From: Oceanospirillaceae bacterium
GTDB taxonomy: Bacteria; Pseudomonadota; Gammaproteobacteria; Pseudomonadales; Litoribrevibacteraceae
Direction of reading: 5' to 3'
Length of the DNA: 64,000 nt
Assembly (NCBI GenBank): GCA_015665455.1
Contig: JADFAD010000013.1
Coordinates: forward strand, 158,888-222,887
Positions 17,225 through 26,277 of this stretch are shown piece after piece; position 1 is the first letter of the stretch; every line of letters starts with the position of its first letter. Both the position numbers and the translations under genes were made by a program. Under the pieces are notes generated by a model that worked only from the letters and a program-made list of their open reading frames with translations, did not search any database and was not told the origin of the DNA.

Positions 17225-17710
17225 TTACGTTATACGCTCACTGGCGCAAGTCGGGCAAACATGCTTTTGATCATTTACCAACCACTTTAGTGCTTTTAAT
17301 CTAGAACGGGCATGAAATACCTGCGCTTCTTGGCGATCCCCTAAATTACACACAAACTCCAACGGATAAGTTACCTGGCATTCATCACAAATCACTTGCC
17401 AAGTAAAAATACTCAGCGTTTCAAAAGCCACGCCTCTTAACTCAGCTTGCCATTGATCTACAGGCTCAATGAAATATCTAATATCCTCTATAAGAAATTC
17501 AAGCGATAAATCTTTACTTCCTTTAAGTGTTAGATAAAGCGTGTCACCTACTTCAAGCCCTTCTCCTCGGCCTTCCGCCCGATAAGCCCCCACAGCCTTT
17601 GAATTAATTGATAGCAGTTCCCTGCCTTTCGTTTTTGCTTTAACCGAGGAACGGTAATCGAAACGCGATTCGAACACGCCATCACAACGATTAATTTGAA
17701 TTTCTTTCAT
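17225..17710 (-). CDS. Unknown protein with C-terminal CxxC zinc-type motif
   Basis: A 161-residue protein I do not recognise. The first 110 residues look beta-rich (VGDTLYLTLKG, LEFLIEDIRYFIEP, WQAELRGVAFETL) and faintly recall a PilZ-like barrel, but the RxxxR and D/NxSxxG motifs are not clear. The C-terminal part has CDEC at about 115-118 and CPTC close to the end, which could bind one zinc. I start it at the ATG; a TTG 15 bases upstream is possible. It is the likely first gene of an operon with tusA. Confidence 0.62.
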   Translation of the reverse strand: MKEIQINRCDGVFESRFDYRSSVKAKTKGRELLSINSKAVGAYRAEGRGEGLEVGDTLYLTLKGSKDLSLEFLIEDIRYFIEPVDQWQAELRGVAFETLSIFTWQVICDECQVTYPLEFVCNLGDRQEAQVFHARSRLKALKWLVNDQKHVCPTCASERIT

Positions 17711-17896
17711 CAACGTTACAACCAAAGAAAGGAAATAATTTAATTGACCAAAAGGTCAAGTCTGTATCACACTACAGGGTCTTAGTTTATCAGTTTCATA
17801 ATCAAAGTTAGCTTGGAAATGAACGCTTTTCGTAGAAAACCCGCATGTGACCAGCTAAACTCTTATTATTAGGCATATTATCAAAAGGAGCGCATT

Positions 17897-18181
17897 GTGA
17901 TTAGAGTTTTAATCGAAAGAAACATTATGGATGGCCTTGAAGACATCTACGAAGATGGCGTCCGAAGCACTCTGCAAATAGCCCTTCAAGCAGCAGGCTT
18001 TTTAGCGGGTGAATCAATGAAAGACAGCAGCAACCCAAACCGACGTTTAACACTGTCAAAATGGCGCTCAATTCAGGATTGGAGCAACTGGTTCCATTCG
18101 CAAGAGCGAACCGAGCTCATGTATAAAATCGAGCCTATGCTTTCTGAGCCTGAAAAAATTACCATTCTTGAACACGCTTAA
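17897..18181 (+). CDS. ABM-type dimeric ferredoxin-fold protein
   Basis: A 94-residue protein with the look of an antibiotic-biosynthesis-monooxygenase (ABM) domain: an N-terminal beta strand (IRVLIERNIM), a helix with GVRSTLQIALQAAGFLAGESMKD, the strand-helix RRLTLSKWRSIQDWSNWFHSQERTEL, and a final strand. These domains are dimeric and often have unknown or oxidative roles. Translation starts at GTG with a strong AGGAG six bases upstream. It stands between divergent and downstream genes of unrelated roles. Confidence 0.7.
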   Translation: MIRVLIERNIMDGLEDIYEDGVRSTLQIALQAAGFLAGESMKDSSNPNRRLTLSKWRSIQDWSNWFHSQERTELMYKIEPMLSEPEKITILEHA

Positions 18182-18394
18182 CCCTCGTAAATAACGCCAC
18201 AATTCAGTTCTAGGTATGTAAACCACTGCCTGAACTGAATTGACAGAACAATTACGTCTCAATAATATCCTTTTCCTGCCGAAAGACTAAGATGAACTAA
18301 TATTAAGACAGTTCAATATCGCGCTTACCTACATGCGTCTACAATTTTTTAGATAGTGCCAACTCCATTGGCATGCAGTTATCGAGTTATAAAC

Positions 18395-19942
18395 ATGAGA
18401 AACAATCAGCCCATTACCAACCGCAATGTTCCTGTGGAATCAAGACATGAAATAGTGTCCGTCACCGATGCAAAAGGCGTAATTTCAGACATCAACGACG
18501 ATTTCGTAGAACTGGCAGGCTTTACCCGCGAAGAACTTATTGGCCAAGCTCATAACTTAATTCGACACCCCGATGTACCTCAAGCGGTCTTTTCCGACCT
18601 TTGGAAGCACCTTAAGGCAGGTAAATCATGGATGGGTATAGTCAAGAATAGAGTCAAGAATGGCGATCATTACTGGGTGGATGCTTATGTAAGCCCGATC
18701 AAGGAAAACGGCCAAATTACAGGTTATGAATCTGTACGAAGAAAAGCATCTGACGAACAAATTAAACGATCAGAAGAAGTTTATAAGCGACTAAACAGTG
18801 GGCAACAACCAGTACCATTATTGGCTAGGCTCGCTGAACTCTCTGAATATTTCATATGTTTCCTTTTATTCTTAGCAACGATCGCCTGCCATGAATTTAT
18901 AGGTTGGTATGCAAGTGTCCCTGCAGCTATTATTTTTTGCACTCTGTCGGGCAAAACATTCAAGCGACAACTCAAGCTAGCCCTCCCTCACTCTTCAGAC
19001 AATGCAGATTCTGATTTTATACAATATATGTACCTAGGAGCACCTCATAAAGCGAATGAGCTTTCTCTCAATTTAAAAGCCGCTCAATTTAAACTAAAAA
19101 CAGTATTAAAGCGCATTACTCTCAGCTCAGAAGAACTGACAAAAACAGCAAGCGAAAGCTTTAAAACCACAGATCACGGCAGACAACAACTGAATAATCA
19201 GCAAAGTGAGTTGTCCGATGTTTTTGGTGAAATTTCAGAAATACTTGAAGCAATCACATCTGTATTCGACAAGATCGAGTCCTCTCGGGAACTTACCGAT
19301 CAAGCTCAAAAGCTAACGAATAAAGGTGACTACATTATTAAAGAGACGATAAAAACAATCAAAGAGTCGTCTGAAAACGTAGAGAAAGCAGAGAAAACAG
19401 TCGATCAATTGGCTCAGCGATGCGAACAAATCAGTAAATTCGTCGATGTAATTAAAGGCATTGCAGATCAAACCAACCTTCTTGCGTTAAACGCAGCCAT
19501 TGAAGCAGCCCGAGCGGGTGAGCAAGGCAGAGGGTTTGCCGTTGTTGCAGACGAAGTCCGATCACTGGCAATGAAGACGCAAGAATCCACCAATCAAATT
19601 CATGAAATTATCGAATTACTAAGCAGTGATGCCGCCGAAGCAGTAAAAACCATGCAAACCAGTAAAGAGACGACCGACGCAGGCGTTGATCAAGTCAACG
19701 AAGCCGGAGATGCGCTGCATTCAATACAACAAGTCGTGGACGAGATTAAAATAGTCTCCGAAGAAGTTTCTGCGTTTACAGAACAACAATCTCAGCAAAC
19801 CAATATCATTCAACAAAAGTTAAATTCTGTCATGAGCCACAGCACAGACACACTTCGTGAGATAGATCATGCCTCCAACCTAAGCCAATCATTAAAAGAA
19901 TTGGCTAAAGAACAAACCCAGTTATTAAATCAATTCTCATAG
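18395..19942 (+). CDS. PAS-containing methyl-accepting chemotaxis protein (Aer-like)
   Basis: Chemoreceptor of 515 residues with the Aer-type plan: an N-terminal cytoplasmic PAS domain (about 18-125; [40 protein letters not shown]), which in Aer binds FAD, then two close membrane segments (about 155-195), and a long cytoplasmic signalling region. The receptor tip is [38 protein letters not shown], which contacts CheA and CheW. No C-terminal CheR-tethering pentapeptide is seen. The ATG at 18395 is chosen over a GTG 39 bases upstream. Aer receptors steer cells by redox or oxygen; the cbb3 oxidase genes lie 0.9 kb away. Confidence 0.9.
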   Translation: MRNNQPITNRNVPVESRHEIVSVTDAKGVISDINDDFVELAGFTREELIGQAHNLIRHPDVPQAVFSDLWKHLKAGKSWMGIVKNRVKNGDHYWVDAYVSPIKENGQITGYESVRRKASDEQIKRSEEVYKRLNSGQQPVPLLARLAELSEYFICFLLFLATIACHEFIGWYASVPAAIIFCTLSGKTFKRQLKLALPHSSDNADSDFIQYMYLGAPHKANELSLNLKAAQFKLKTVLKRITLSSEELTKTASESFKTTDHGRQQLNNQQSELSDVFGEISEILEAITSVFDKIESSRELTDQAQKLTNKGDYIIKETIKTIKESSENVEKAEKTVDQLAQRCEQISKFVDVIKGIADQTNLLALNAAIEAARAGEQGRGFAVVADEVRSLAMKTQESTNQIHEIIELLSSDAAEAVKTMQTSKETTDAGVDQVNEAGDALHSIQQVVDEIKIVSEEVSAFTEQQSQQTNIIQQKLNSVMSHSTDTLREIDHASNLSQSLKELAKEQTQLLNQFS

Positions 19943-19954
19943 CGAATAATCTAT

Positions 19955-19989
19955 TTGCTTTAAAAGGGCCAACAACCCTTTTAAAGCAA
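19955..19989. terminator. Bidirectional terminator hairpin
   Basis: Perfect 14-base stem (19955-19968 with 19976-19989) and a seven-base loop, with A and T stretches within both arms, in the gap between the chemoreceptor and the convergent hydrolase gene. Confidence 0.85.
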
Positions 19990-20008
19990 ACCTCAAATCA
20001 GACGTTAT

Positions 20009-20650
20009 TCAACGATTCCCTAGCATCCAATCAACGGAAGCCAATACAGCCTCTTGAATGTTTTGCTCCTGCGTTACCCCTGAAGCTTTCCTAGGTTTTA
20101 AATCGTGATTACCATCTTTTAGCCAATGATGAGTAACATGAGGAAAACCGCTATAAGTTGCAACCTCTTCTCTAGTACCAAAAGCATCTCGATCACCCTG
20201 TAAAATCAACACAGGCTGGGAGATATGTTCGAAATGCTCATTTCTGACTTTATCAGGCTTGCCTGGCGCATGATAAGGGTAACCAAAACATACACAGCCT
20301 TTTATTGGTAACTCATTTTCAGCCAGCAACATTGTAGACATTCGTCCTCCCATGGACTTACCACCGACAAAAACCGCCCCCTTTGCGTTTTCTATCAGCT
20401 CATCAACAATGGTTTTCCAGTATGCAACCAACTTTGGTGCACGATCAGGCGGGCGCTTCTTGCCCATAGTTCGACGTTCTTGCATATAAGGGAATTCAAA
20501 CCGAACAACTTTCACCCCTTGTTTACTATATATAGCAGCAAGAGAATCCATAAATTCTGAATCCATTGGCGCGCCAGCACCGTGCGCTAATATTAAAGTT
20601 ATGTCTTTATTGTCACTTTCATTAATTGGGTTAGAAATTAGTAATTTCAT
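20009..20650 (-). CDS. Alpha/beta hydrolase, KANL3/Tex30 type
   Basis: A 213-residue cytoplasmic hydrolase. The nucleophile Ser lies in FVGGKSMGGRMST, the acid is probably the Asp in LQGDRDAFG, and the His is in DGNHDLKPRK, which together form the triad. LILAHGAGAPMDSEFM is the oxyanion-loop region typical of this group, which is often called dienelactone-hydrolase-like. Substrate unknown. The ATG at 20650 is used because AGGGA lies just before it; a longer TTG start is less likely. It is divergent from the ccoN operon. Confidence 0.85.
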   Translation of the reverse strand: MKLLISNPINESDNKDITLILAHGAGAPMDSEFMDSLAAIYSKQGVKVVRFEFPYMQERRTMGKKRPPDRAPKLVAYWKTIVDELIENAKGAVFVGGKSMGGRMSTMLLAENELPIKGCVCFGYPYHAPGKPDKVRNEHFEHISQPVLILQGDRDAFGTREEVATYSGFPHVTHHWLKDGNHDLKPRKASGVTQEQNIQEAVLASVDWMLGNR

Positions 20651-20708
20651 GATTTCCCTACTATGTTCTACTCTCAGAACGTTCAAATCATACAAAAAGA
20701 CCTAAATA

Positions 20709-20722
20709 CTGACATAGATCAT
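20709..20722. promoter_or_regulatory. Weak FNR/ANR-like box before ccoN
   Basis: CTGACATAGATCAT matches seven of ten specified positions of TTGATNNNNATCAA. It lies about 140 bases before the ccoN start, in the hydrolase/ccoN divergent gap. No convincing -10 is placed for a class II site. ccoN operons are commonly under FNR/ANR, and an fnr gene is 9 kb downstream. Confidence 0.3.
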
Positions 20723-20861
20723 ATGGTTATATAGCCGATGCCCATTCATTTCCAAATGAAGAACTTCTATAATTCAAACCATCGTTTGCATTGTATAGCG
20801 CTTTTAAGCATACTTGCGCGCGATTTCATAAACCATAACTAACTAAAGCCTGGAAACTGAT

Positions 20862-22307
20862 ATGAGTACTACTGCGAATCAGTCTACCTTTGAACACCCA
20901 ACCTATAACTATGGGGTTGTGCGTCAGTTCGCTATTATGACCGTGATTTGGGGTATTTTCGGTATGGGCATGGGTGTACTAATTGCAACCCAGCTTCTAT
21001 TTCCCGAATTTAACCTTGACCTACCTTGGACGCATTTTGGCCGTCTTCGCCCACTACATACAAACGCTGTAATCTTTGCATTCGGTGGATGTGCTCTTTT
21101 TGCTACATCGTACTACATTGTTCAGAGAACATGTCAGACACGCTTAGCTTTTGAACCATTGGTGAAATTCACTTTTTGGGGTTGGCAAGCAGTAATCGTA
21201 TCTGCTGCGATTACACTTCCTCTAGGTTTAACAACTTCGCACGAGTATGCTGAAATGGAATGGCCAATTGATATTCTTATCACATTGGTTTGGGTTGCGT
21301 ATGCTGTAGTATTCATTGGTACAATTAGCCAGCGTAAAACAAAGCACATTTATGTTGCTAACTGGTTCTTTGTTGCATTTATTTTGACGGTTGCTGTTCT
21401 TCATATCGTAAACAGTGCTCAAATCCCTGTAACGCTTTGGAAGTCATACTACGTTTATGCTGGCGCCGCTGATGCGATGGTTCAGTGGTGGTATGGCCAT
21501 AACGCGGTAGGTTTCTTCCTAACAGCCGGTTTCTTGGGCATCATGTATTACTTTGTACCTAAGCAAGCTGAACGTCCGATTTTCTCTTATCGTTTGTCTG
21601 TTGTTCACTTCTGGGCGTTAATTTCTATCTACATTTGGGCGGGTGCACACCACCTTCACTACTCTGCTCTTCCTGAGTGGGCTCAAAACGTAGGTATGGT
21701 TATGTCTGTTATTCTTCTTGCTCCATCTTGGGGTGGTATGATTAACGGTATGATGACTCTGTCTGGTGCATGGCATAAGCTTCGTACAGACCCTATTCTT
21801 CGATTCTTGGTTGTTTCTTTGTCTTTCTATGGTATGTCTACCTTCGAAGGCCCAATGATGGCAATCAAATCTGTAAATGCTCTATCTCACAACACAGACT
21901 GGACTATTGGCCACGTACATTCAGGCGCATTAGGCTGGGTTGCTATGGTTTCTATCGGTGCTCTATATCACTTGATTCCTCGTGTTTATGGCCGCAAAGA
22001 AATGTTTAGCATCAGTGCAATCAATCTACACTTCTGGTTAGCAACTATCGGTACAGTTGTATACATCGTAGCTATGTGGATTAACGGTATTGGCCAAGGC
22101 TTGATGTGGAAAGCTGTAGACGTTGACGGCACCTTGAAGTTCAGCTTCATCGACAGTCTAATTTACAGCAAGTTTGGCTACGGTATGCGTATTATTGGCG
22201 GTGCAATCTTCTTGAGCGGCATGTTTGTCATGTTATACAACGTTATCCGCACGATTAAAGTAGCCAAAGCGGAATATGCAAGCACCACACAAACTCAAGC
22301 TGCGTAA
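20862..22307 (+). CDS. ccoN: cbb3 cytochrome c oxidase subunit I
   Basis: Catalytic subunit of the high-affinity cbb3 terminal oxidase, reducing oxygen to water and pumping protons in the inner membrane. The 481-residue protein has about 12 membrane helices. Conserved His ligands of hemes b and b3 and CuB can be seen in [47 protein letters not shown] and [14 protein letters not shown]. Codon choice here and in ccoO/ccoP is richer in CGT, GGT and other highly used codons than in the neighbours, which fits high expression. A terminator closes the operon after ccoP. Confidence 0.97.
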   Translation: MSTTANQSTFEHPTYNYGVVRQFAIMTVIWGIFGMGMGVLIATQLLFPEFNLDLPWTHFGRLRPLHTNAVIFAFGGCALFATSYYIVQRTCQTRLAFEPLVKFTFWGWQAVIVSAAITLPLGLTTSHEYAEMEWPIDILITLVWVAYAVVFIGTISQRKTKHIYVANWFFVAFILTVAVLHIVNSAQIPVTLWKSYYVYAGAADAMVQWWYGHNAVGFFLTAGFLGIMYYFVPKQAERPIFSYRLSVVHFWALISIYIWAGAHHLHYSALPEWAQNVGMVMSVILLAPSWGGMINGMMTLSGAWHKLRTDPILRFLVVSLSFYGMSTFEGPMMAIKSVNALSHNTDWTIGHVHSGALGWVAMVSIGALYHLIPRVYGRKEMFSISAINLHFWLATIGTVVYIVAMWINGIGQGLMWKAVDVDGTLKFSFIDSLIYSKFGYGMRIIGGAIFLSGMFVMLYNVIRTIKVAKAEYASTTQTQAA

Positions 22308-22330
22308 CTGGCAAGAGCAAGGAGTAGAAT

Positions 22331-22939
22331 ATGCAACACGAAACGGTCGAAAAGAACATCGGGTTAATGATTGTTCTTACTTTAATCGGTATCAGCTTTG
22401 GCGGACTGGTTGAAATTGTTCCTTTGTTCTTCGCAAAGGAAACCACTGAGCCGGTTGAAGGCCTTAAGCCTGTTACCGCTCTAGAACTTGAAGGTAGAGA
22501 CATCTACATTCGCGAAGGTTGTCACGTTTGTCACACACAGATGGTTCGTCCTCTGCGTGCTGAAGTTGAACGTTATGGCCATTACTCTGTAGCCGGTGAG
22601 TTCGTTTATGATCACCCGTTCCTATGGGGTTCTAAGCGTACAGGTCCTGATCTACACCGCGTAGGTGGTAAGTACAGTGACGAATGGCATCGAGCGCATC
22701 TATATGATCCTCGTGATGTTGTACCTGACTCTAACATGCCTGGTTTCCCATGGTTGTTTGAGAATAAGCTTTCTGGCGATAACACAGGTAAGAAGATGGC
22801 AGCACTAAGGGCTGTTGGCGTTCCTTACTCTGATGAAGAAATCGACAGTGCACGTGCAGATGTTCGCGGTAAACGTGAAATCGACGCTCTAGTAGCTTAT
22901 TTGCAAAACCTAGGTACAGCACTTAAAGACAAGCGTTAA
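22331..22939 (+). CDS. ccoO: cbb3 oxidase subunit II, monoheme cytochrome c
   Basis: Membrane-anchored c-type cytochrome of 202 residues that passes electrons within the cbb3 complex. One membrane helix at about 13-33 is followed by the periplasmic domain. The single heme-binding CxxCH is in [16 protein letters not shown] Met ligand is likely in [11 protein letters not shown]. An AAGGAG ribosome site precedes the ATG and the gap to ccoN is only 23 bases, so this is one operon. Confidence 0.96.
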   Translation: MQHETVEKNIGLMIVLTLIGISFGGLVEIVPLFFAKETTEPVEGLKPVTALELEGRDIYIREGCHVCHTQMVRPLRAEVERYGHYSVAGEFVYDHPFLWGSKRTGPDLHRVGGKYSDEWHRAHLYDPRDVVPDSNMPGFPWLFENKLSGDNTGKKMAALRAVGVPYSDEEIDSARADVRGKREIDALVAYLQNLGTALKDKR

Positions 22940-22964
22940 TTTAGAAATAAAATTGGACTAAACA

Positions 22965-23132
22965 ATGGACATTAATGATTTAAGAAGTCTTTCCACGGTA
23001 TTCATGGCTGTAGCATTCACAGGCATCTTACTTTGGGCGTACAGTTCAAAACGCAAAAAACCATTCGATGAAGCAGCAAATCTTCCTTTCGAGGAAGACT
23101 CTGCTGCTGCTGAAAAGAAGAACCAGGAGTAA
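22965..23132 (+). CDS. ccoQ: cbb3 oxidase small subunit CcoQ
   Basis: A 55-residue FixQ/CcoQ protein. It has one membrane helix (about 9-26, STVFMAVAFTGILLWAYS), then KRKKPFDEAANLPFEED, the usual CcoQ signature, and a charged tail. CcoQ stabilises the complex of CcoN, CcoO and CcoP. It lies between ccoO and ccoP, with three bases before the ccoP start. Confidence 0.92.
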   Translation: MDINDLRSLSTVFMAVAFTGILLWAYSSKRKKPFDEAANLPFEEDSAAAEKKNQE

Positions 23133-23135
23133 ACC

Positions 23136-24038
23136 ATGGCAGAAGCAAATGTGCTTTCAGAATTTTGGCACTGGTGGACTGTAATCATCAGCGTAGGCCT
23201 AATTCTTAGCTTCTTATACTTACTGCATTTTGCAAAGAACATTAAAGGTTCTGATTCACCGGACCGTAAAATGCACCATACTTTCGATGGAATCGAAGAA
23301 TATGACAACCCAATGCCTAAGTGGTGGTTATGGTTGTTTTATGGAACTATCTTTTGGGGTCTAGGTTACTTGGCTGTCTACCCAATGGGTTATTGGCCTG
23401 GCCTTTCTGGTATGAGCAACCTGTCTCGTCTTGAAGGCGATCAGCAGAATCACCAGGAAAAATATGGCCCGATCTTTGAAAAGTTCGCAGCAGTTCCTGT
23501 TGAAGAACTTTCAAAAGATGAAGACGCTACCAAGATTGGTCGTCGTCTATTCCTAAACAACTGTGCTGTTTGTCACGGTCAGGATGCTCGTGGAAGTTAT
23601 GGCTTCCCGAACCTTACTGACAATGACTGGTTGTACGGTGGTTCAGGTGACGCGATCAAGACAACTATTCTTAGTGGTCGTAAGGGTATGATGCCTGCAT
23701 GGGGTGAATCTCTAGGCGAAGACGGTGTTACTGACGTTTCTAACTATGTTCTAACACTGAGCAATCGTGAAGAAGCAGATCAAGAGTCAGCAGAACGCGG
23801 TAAAAAGCTTTTCGCTACTACCTGTGCTGCATGTCACGGTCCTGACGGTAAAGGAGTTCAAGCTCTGGGTGCTCCTAACCTAGCAGACAACACTTGGTTA
23901 TACGGTGGTACTCTACAGCGTATTAAGCACACCATTCGTAATGGTCGTAATGGGGTAATGCCTGCCCATAAAGATCTGCTTGGTGAGCAAAAAGTGCATA
24001 TCTTATCTGCATATATCTACAGTTTATCTAATAACTGA
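23136..24038 (+). CDS. ccoP: cbb3 oxidase subunit III, diheme cytochrome c
   Basis: Electron entry subunit of cbb3 oxidase, 300 residues. Two N-terminal hydrophobic segments (about 10-32 and 58-80) belong to the FixP_N domain, with HTFDGIEEYDNPMPKWW between them. Two cytochrome c domains follow with heme motifs CAVCHGQ and CAACHGP. Met ligands are probably in GMMPAWGE and GVMPAHKD. The CCAGGAG ribosome site overlaps the end of ccoQ. A strong terminator follows. Confidence 0.97.
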   Translation: MAEANVLSEFWHWWTVIISVGLILSFLYLLHFAKNIKGSDSPDRKMHHTFDGIEEYDNPMPKWWLWLFYGTIFWGLGYLAVYPMGYWPGLSGMSNLSRLEGDQQNHQEKYGPIFEKFAAVPVEELSKDEDATKIGRRLFLNNCAVCHGQDARGSYGFPNLTDNDWLYGGSGDAIKTTILSGRKGMMPAWGESLGEDGVTDVSNYVLTLSNREEADQESAERGKKLFATTCAACHGPDGKGVQALGAPNLADNTWLYGGTLQRIKHTIRNGRNGVMPAHKDLLGEQKVHILSAYIYSLSNN

Positions 24039-24060
24039 TTTATATCAGCATAGACAAAAA

Positions 24061-24088
24061 ATGCGGCCCCTTGGCCGCATTTTTTTTA
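24061..24088 (+). terminator. Intrinsic terminator after ccoP
   Basis: Stem ATGCGGCC/GGCCGCAT with loop CCTT, then eight T, 22 bases after the ccoP stop. It separates the structural operon from the assembly genes. Confidence 0.92.
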
Positions 24089-24163
24089 TAGCTAAACTAT
24101 ACATTTAGGCACTAGATACACATAATACCCACCGCATGACTACTGCTTAGCGAAGAGGCTACT

Positions 24164-25588
24164 ATGGGTAATAAAATCCCAACTAAGAACGTTGAATCAG
24201 AACCAGTAATACAATTCACAGGTAACGATGCTGTTCAAAGTCGAGATAAGATCCAAGTACGCTCAGTGGATGGTCGATTTACAAAATTCAGAATAATTGG
24301 GGGTTGGTTACTGTTCGCCCTGTTTTTTGGTACCTCTTGGATTAATTGGAATGGTCACCAAGCCGTTTTATGGGATATTCCAAACCGTCAATTCAACATT
24401 TTCAGTATCACACTTTGGCCCCAAGACCTTGTTCTTCTCTCCATGCTATTGGTGATTTGCGCATTTGGATTATTTGCCGTCACTATGTTTGCTGGCCGTA
24501 TATGGTGCGGTTATACCTGCCCTCAAAGTGTGTGGTCCTGGATATTTATCTGGATCGAAAAGAAAGTCGAGGGTGAACGCAACGCCAGAATTAAATTAGA
24601 TAAACAACCGTTCAGTCTTAAAAAGTTGGGCTTACGCCTGATTAAACACAGTCTATGGCTATCCGTAGGTTTCGCCACAGCAATTACCTTCATTGGATAT
24701 TTCACACCAGTCAGAGACTTGGTAATTGAAATTTTCACGTTCAGCTTGGATTCAGGCACATTTGCTTGGCTCGCCTTTTTTACCGTAATGACTTATTTAA
24801 ATGCAGGTTGGTTGAGAGAACAGGTCTGCATTTACATGTGCCCATACGCACGATTCCAAGCAGTGATGTTCGATAAAGACACGCTCATTGTCTCCTACGA
24901 CGAGAAACGAGGTGAAAACCGAGGCCCGCGAAAGAAATCTGCAGACCCTAAAAAGCTGGATCTTGGCGACTGTGTTGATTGCTCCCTCTGTGTGCAAGTT
25001 TGCCCTGTCGGTATTGATATCCGTGATGGCCTACAATATGAATGCATAAGCTGCGCTAAATGCATTGAAGCCTGTGACACCGTAATGGATAAAGTTGGAT
25101 ATGAACGAGGTTTAATTAGCTACACAAGCGAACACCAACTGGAAGGCAATGATTGGAAACTACTCCGCCCTCGGTTCTTGGGGTATATTGCATTATTCGT
25201 TGCAATGTTAGCAGGCCTTCTATTTTCTCTTTTCACGTTAATACCTGTTGATTTGGAAGTTGATCGAGGCAGAGGTGCGAACCTTTTCAGAGAGAACTTC
25301 CGAGGAGATATCGAAAACAGCTACAACATTCGGATTATGAATAAATCCCAGCACGAGCAAAGCTACATCATAACGGCAACCGGTTTTGATGATTTATCCG
25401 TTATAGGTGACACTAAAATCAACCTAGGTTCCGGCGAAATCAGCCAGGTTCCCATCAGTATTGTGGTACCAGCAAAGAAATTAGATTCTCGTAGCGAACC
25501 CATTTATTTCAGAGTTGATGCAATCGATGATGAATCCATCTACGCAGAAAGCGAAAGTCGCTTTATGGGTCCAAGACAAAGAAATTAA
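24164..25588 (+). CDS. ccoG: cbb3 oxidase accessory protein CcoG
   Basis: Membrane iron-sulfur protein of 474 residues needed for cbb3 assembly; family work links it to reduction of Cu2+ for the oxidase. Membrane segments lie at about 45-65, 85-110, 160-180, 195-215 and 335-355. Cys motifs include CGYTCPQSVW, and a 2x[4Fe-4S] ferredoxin part with DCVDCSLCVQVCP and CISCAKCIEACD. The C-terminal 110 residues (from about 365) form a periplasmic Ig-like domain. AGAGG lies five bases before the ATG. It is the first gene of the ccoGHIS group. Confidence 0.95.
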   Translation: MGNKIPTKNVESEPVIQFTGNDAVQSRDKIQVRSVDGRFTKFRIIGGWLLFALFFGTSWINWNGHQAVLWDIPNRQFNIFSITLWPQDLVLLSMLLVICAFGLFAVTMFAGRIWCGYTCPQSVWSWIFIWIEKKVEGERNARIKLDKQPFSLKKLGLRLIKHSLWLSVGFATAITFIGYFTPVRDLVIEIFTFSLDSGTFAWLAFFTVMTYLNAGWLREQVCIYMCPYARFQAVMFDKDTLIVSYDEKRGENRGPRKKSADPKKLDLGDCVDCSLCVQVCPVGIDIRDGLQYECISCAKCIEACDTVMDKVGYERGLISYTSEHQLEGNDWKLLRPRFLGYIALFVAMLAGLLFSLFTLIPVDLEVDRGRGANLFRENFRGDIENSYNIRIMNKSQHEQSYIITATGFDDLSVIGDTKINLGSGEISQVPISIVVPAKKLDSRSEPIYFRVDAIDDESIYAESESRFMGPRQRN

Positions 25589-25670
25589 TCCATTAGAGAG
25601 ACGACACTATCTGACCGTTTACTTGTCAGATAGCAGAACATTTAAATACCCTAAATATTGAGAGACAGAG

Positions 25671-26177
25671 ATGACTGAACAAAACGAAAAAAAAGGCAAC
25701 TGGAACCAGCCATGGCTTTGGTTCACTCTTGCACCCCTCATGCTATCGGTCATCCTTGGTACAAGCATGTTGGTTATTTCTTTGAATATCGCAGACGGCC
25801 TTGTAACCGATGATTATTCAAAAGAAGGCCTCGCGATCAACGAAATTATCGAGAGAGAAAGCAAAGCAAAAGACATGAATCTACAGCTTACGCTTAATCT
25901 TGATCAACTTACTGGCGATTTAACAGCGGATGTTTCCGGTAATTTTAGTGAATATCCATCAACCTTACACCTTAATCTTGCTCACCCCGTCAGGAAGGAA
26001 CTCGACAGCAAAGTTAACTTAGTTCATCAGAAAGATGGCCGCTATATTGGCCAAGTGACCGAAGTTCAAGAACAAAAACGATACGTTAGCTTATTTGATC
26101 CGATGAATGATGTTTGGGTTTTAAAAGGCGAACTGCACTTCCCTCTTTCGGATAAAATCACCATCAGCGCAAACTAA
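25671..26177 (+). CDS. ccoH: cbb3 oxidase assembly protein CcoH (FixH)
   Basis: A 168-residue FixH-family protein anchored by one helix (about 18-40, preceded by WNQPWLWFTLAPLM) with a periplasmic Ig-like domain. The short segment DGLVTDDYSKEGLAINE right after the helix is the family signature. It helps assemble cbb3 together with CcoI and CcoG. It lies 82 bases after ccoG and 100 bases before ccoI. Confidence 0.92.
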   Translation: MTEQNEKKGNWNQPWLWFTLAPLMLSVILGTSMLVISLNIADGLVTDDYSKEGLAINEIIERESKAKDMNLQLTLNLDQLTGDLTADVSGNFSEYPSTLHLNLAHPVRKELDSKVNLVHQKDGRYIGQVTEVQEQKRYVSLFDPMNDVWVLKGELHFPLSDKITISAN

Positions 26178-26277
26178 TGGCACCCTGAATAGGCTTAAAA
26201 TAATTAAGCCTATTCAATTAACAGCACCAACTTAATTCGTTGCTCTACTTTTTTCTAAACCTCTGTATTCGGTAATT

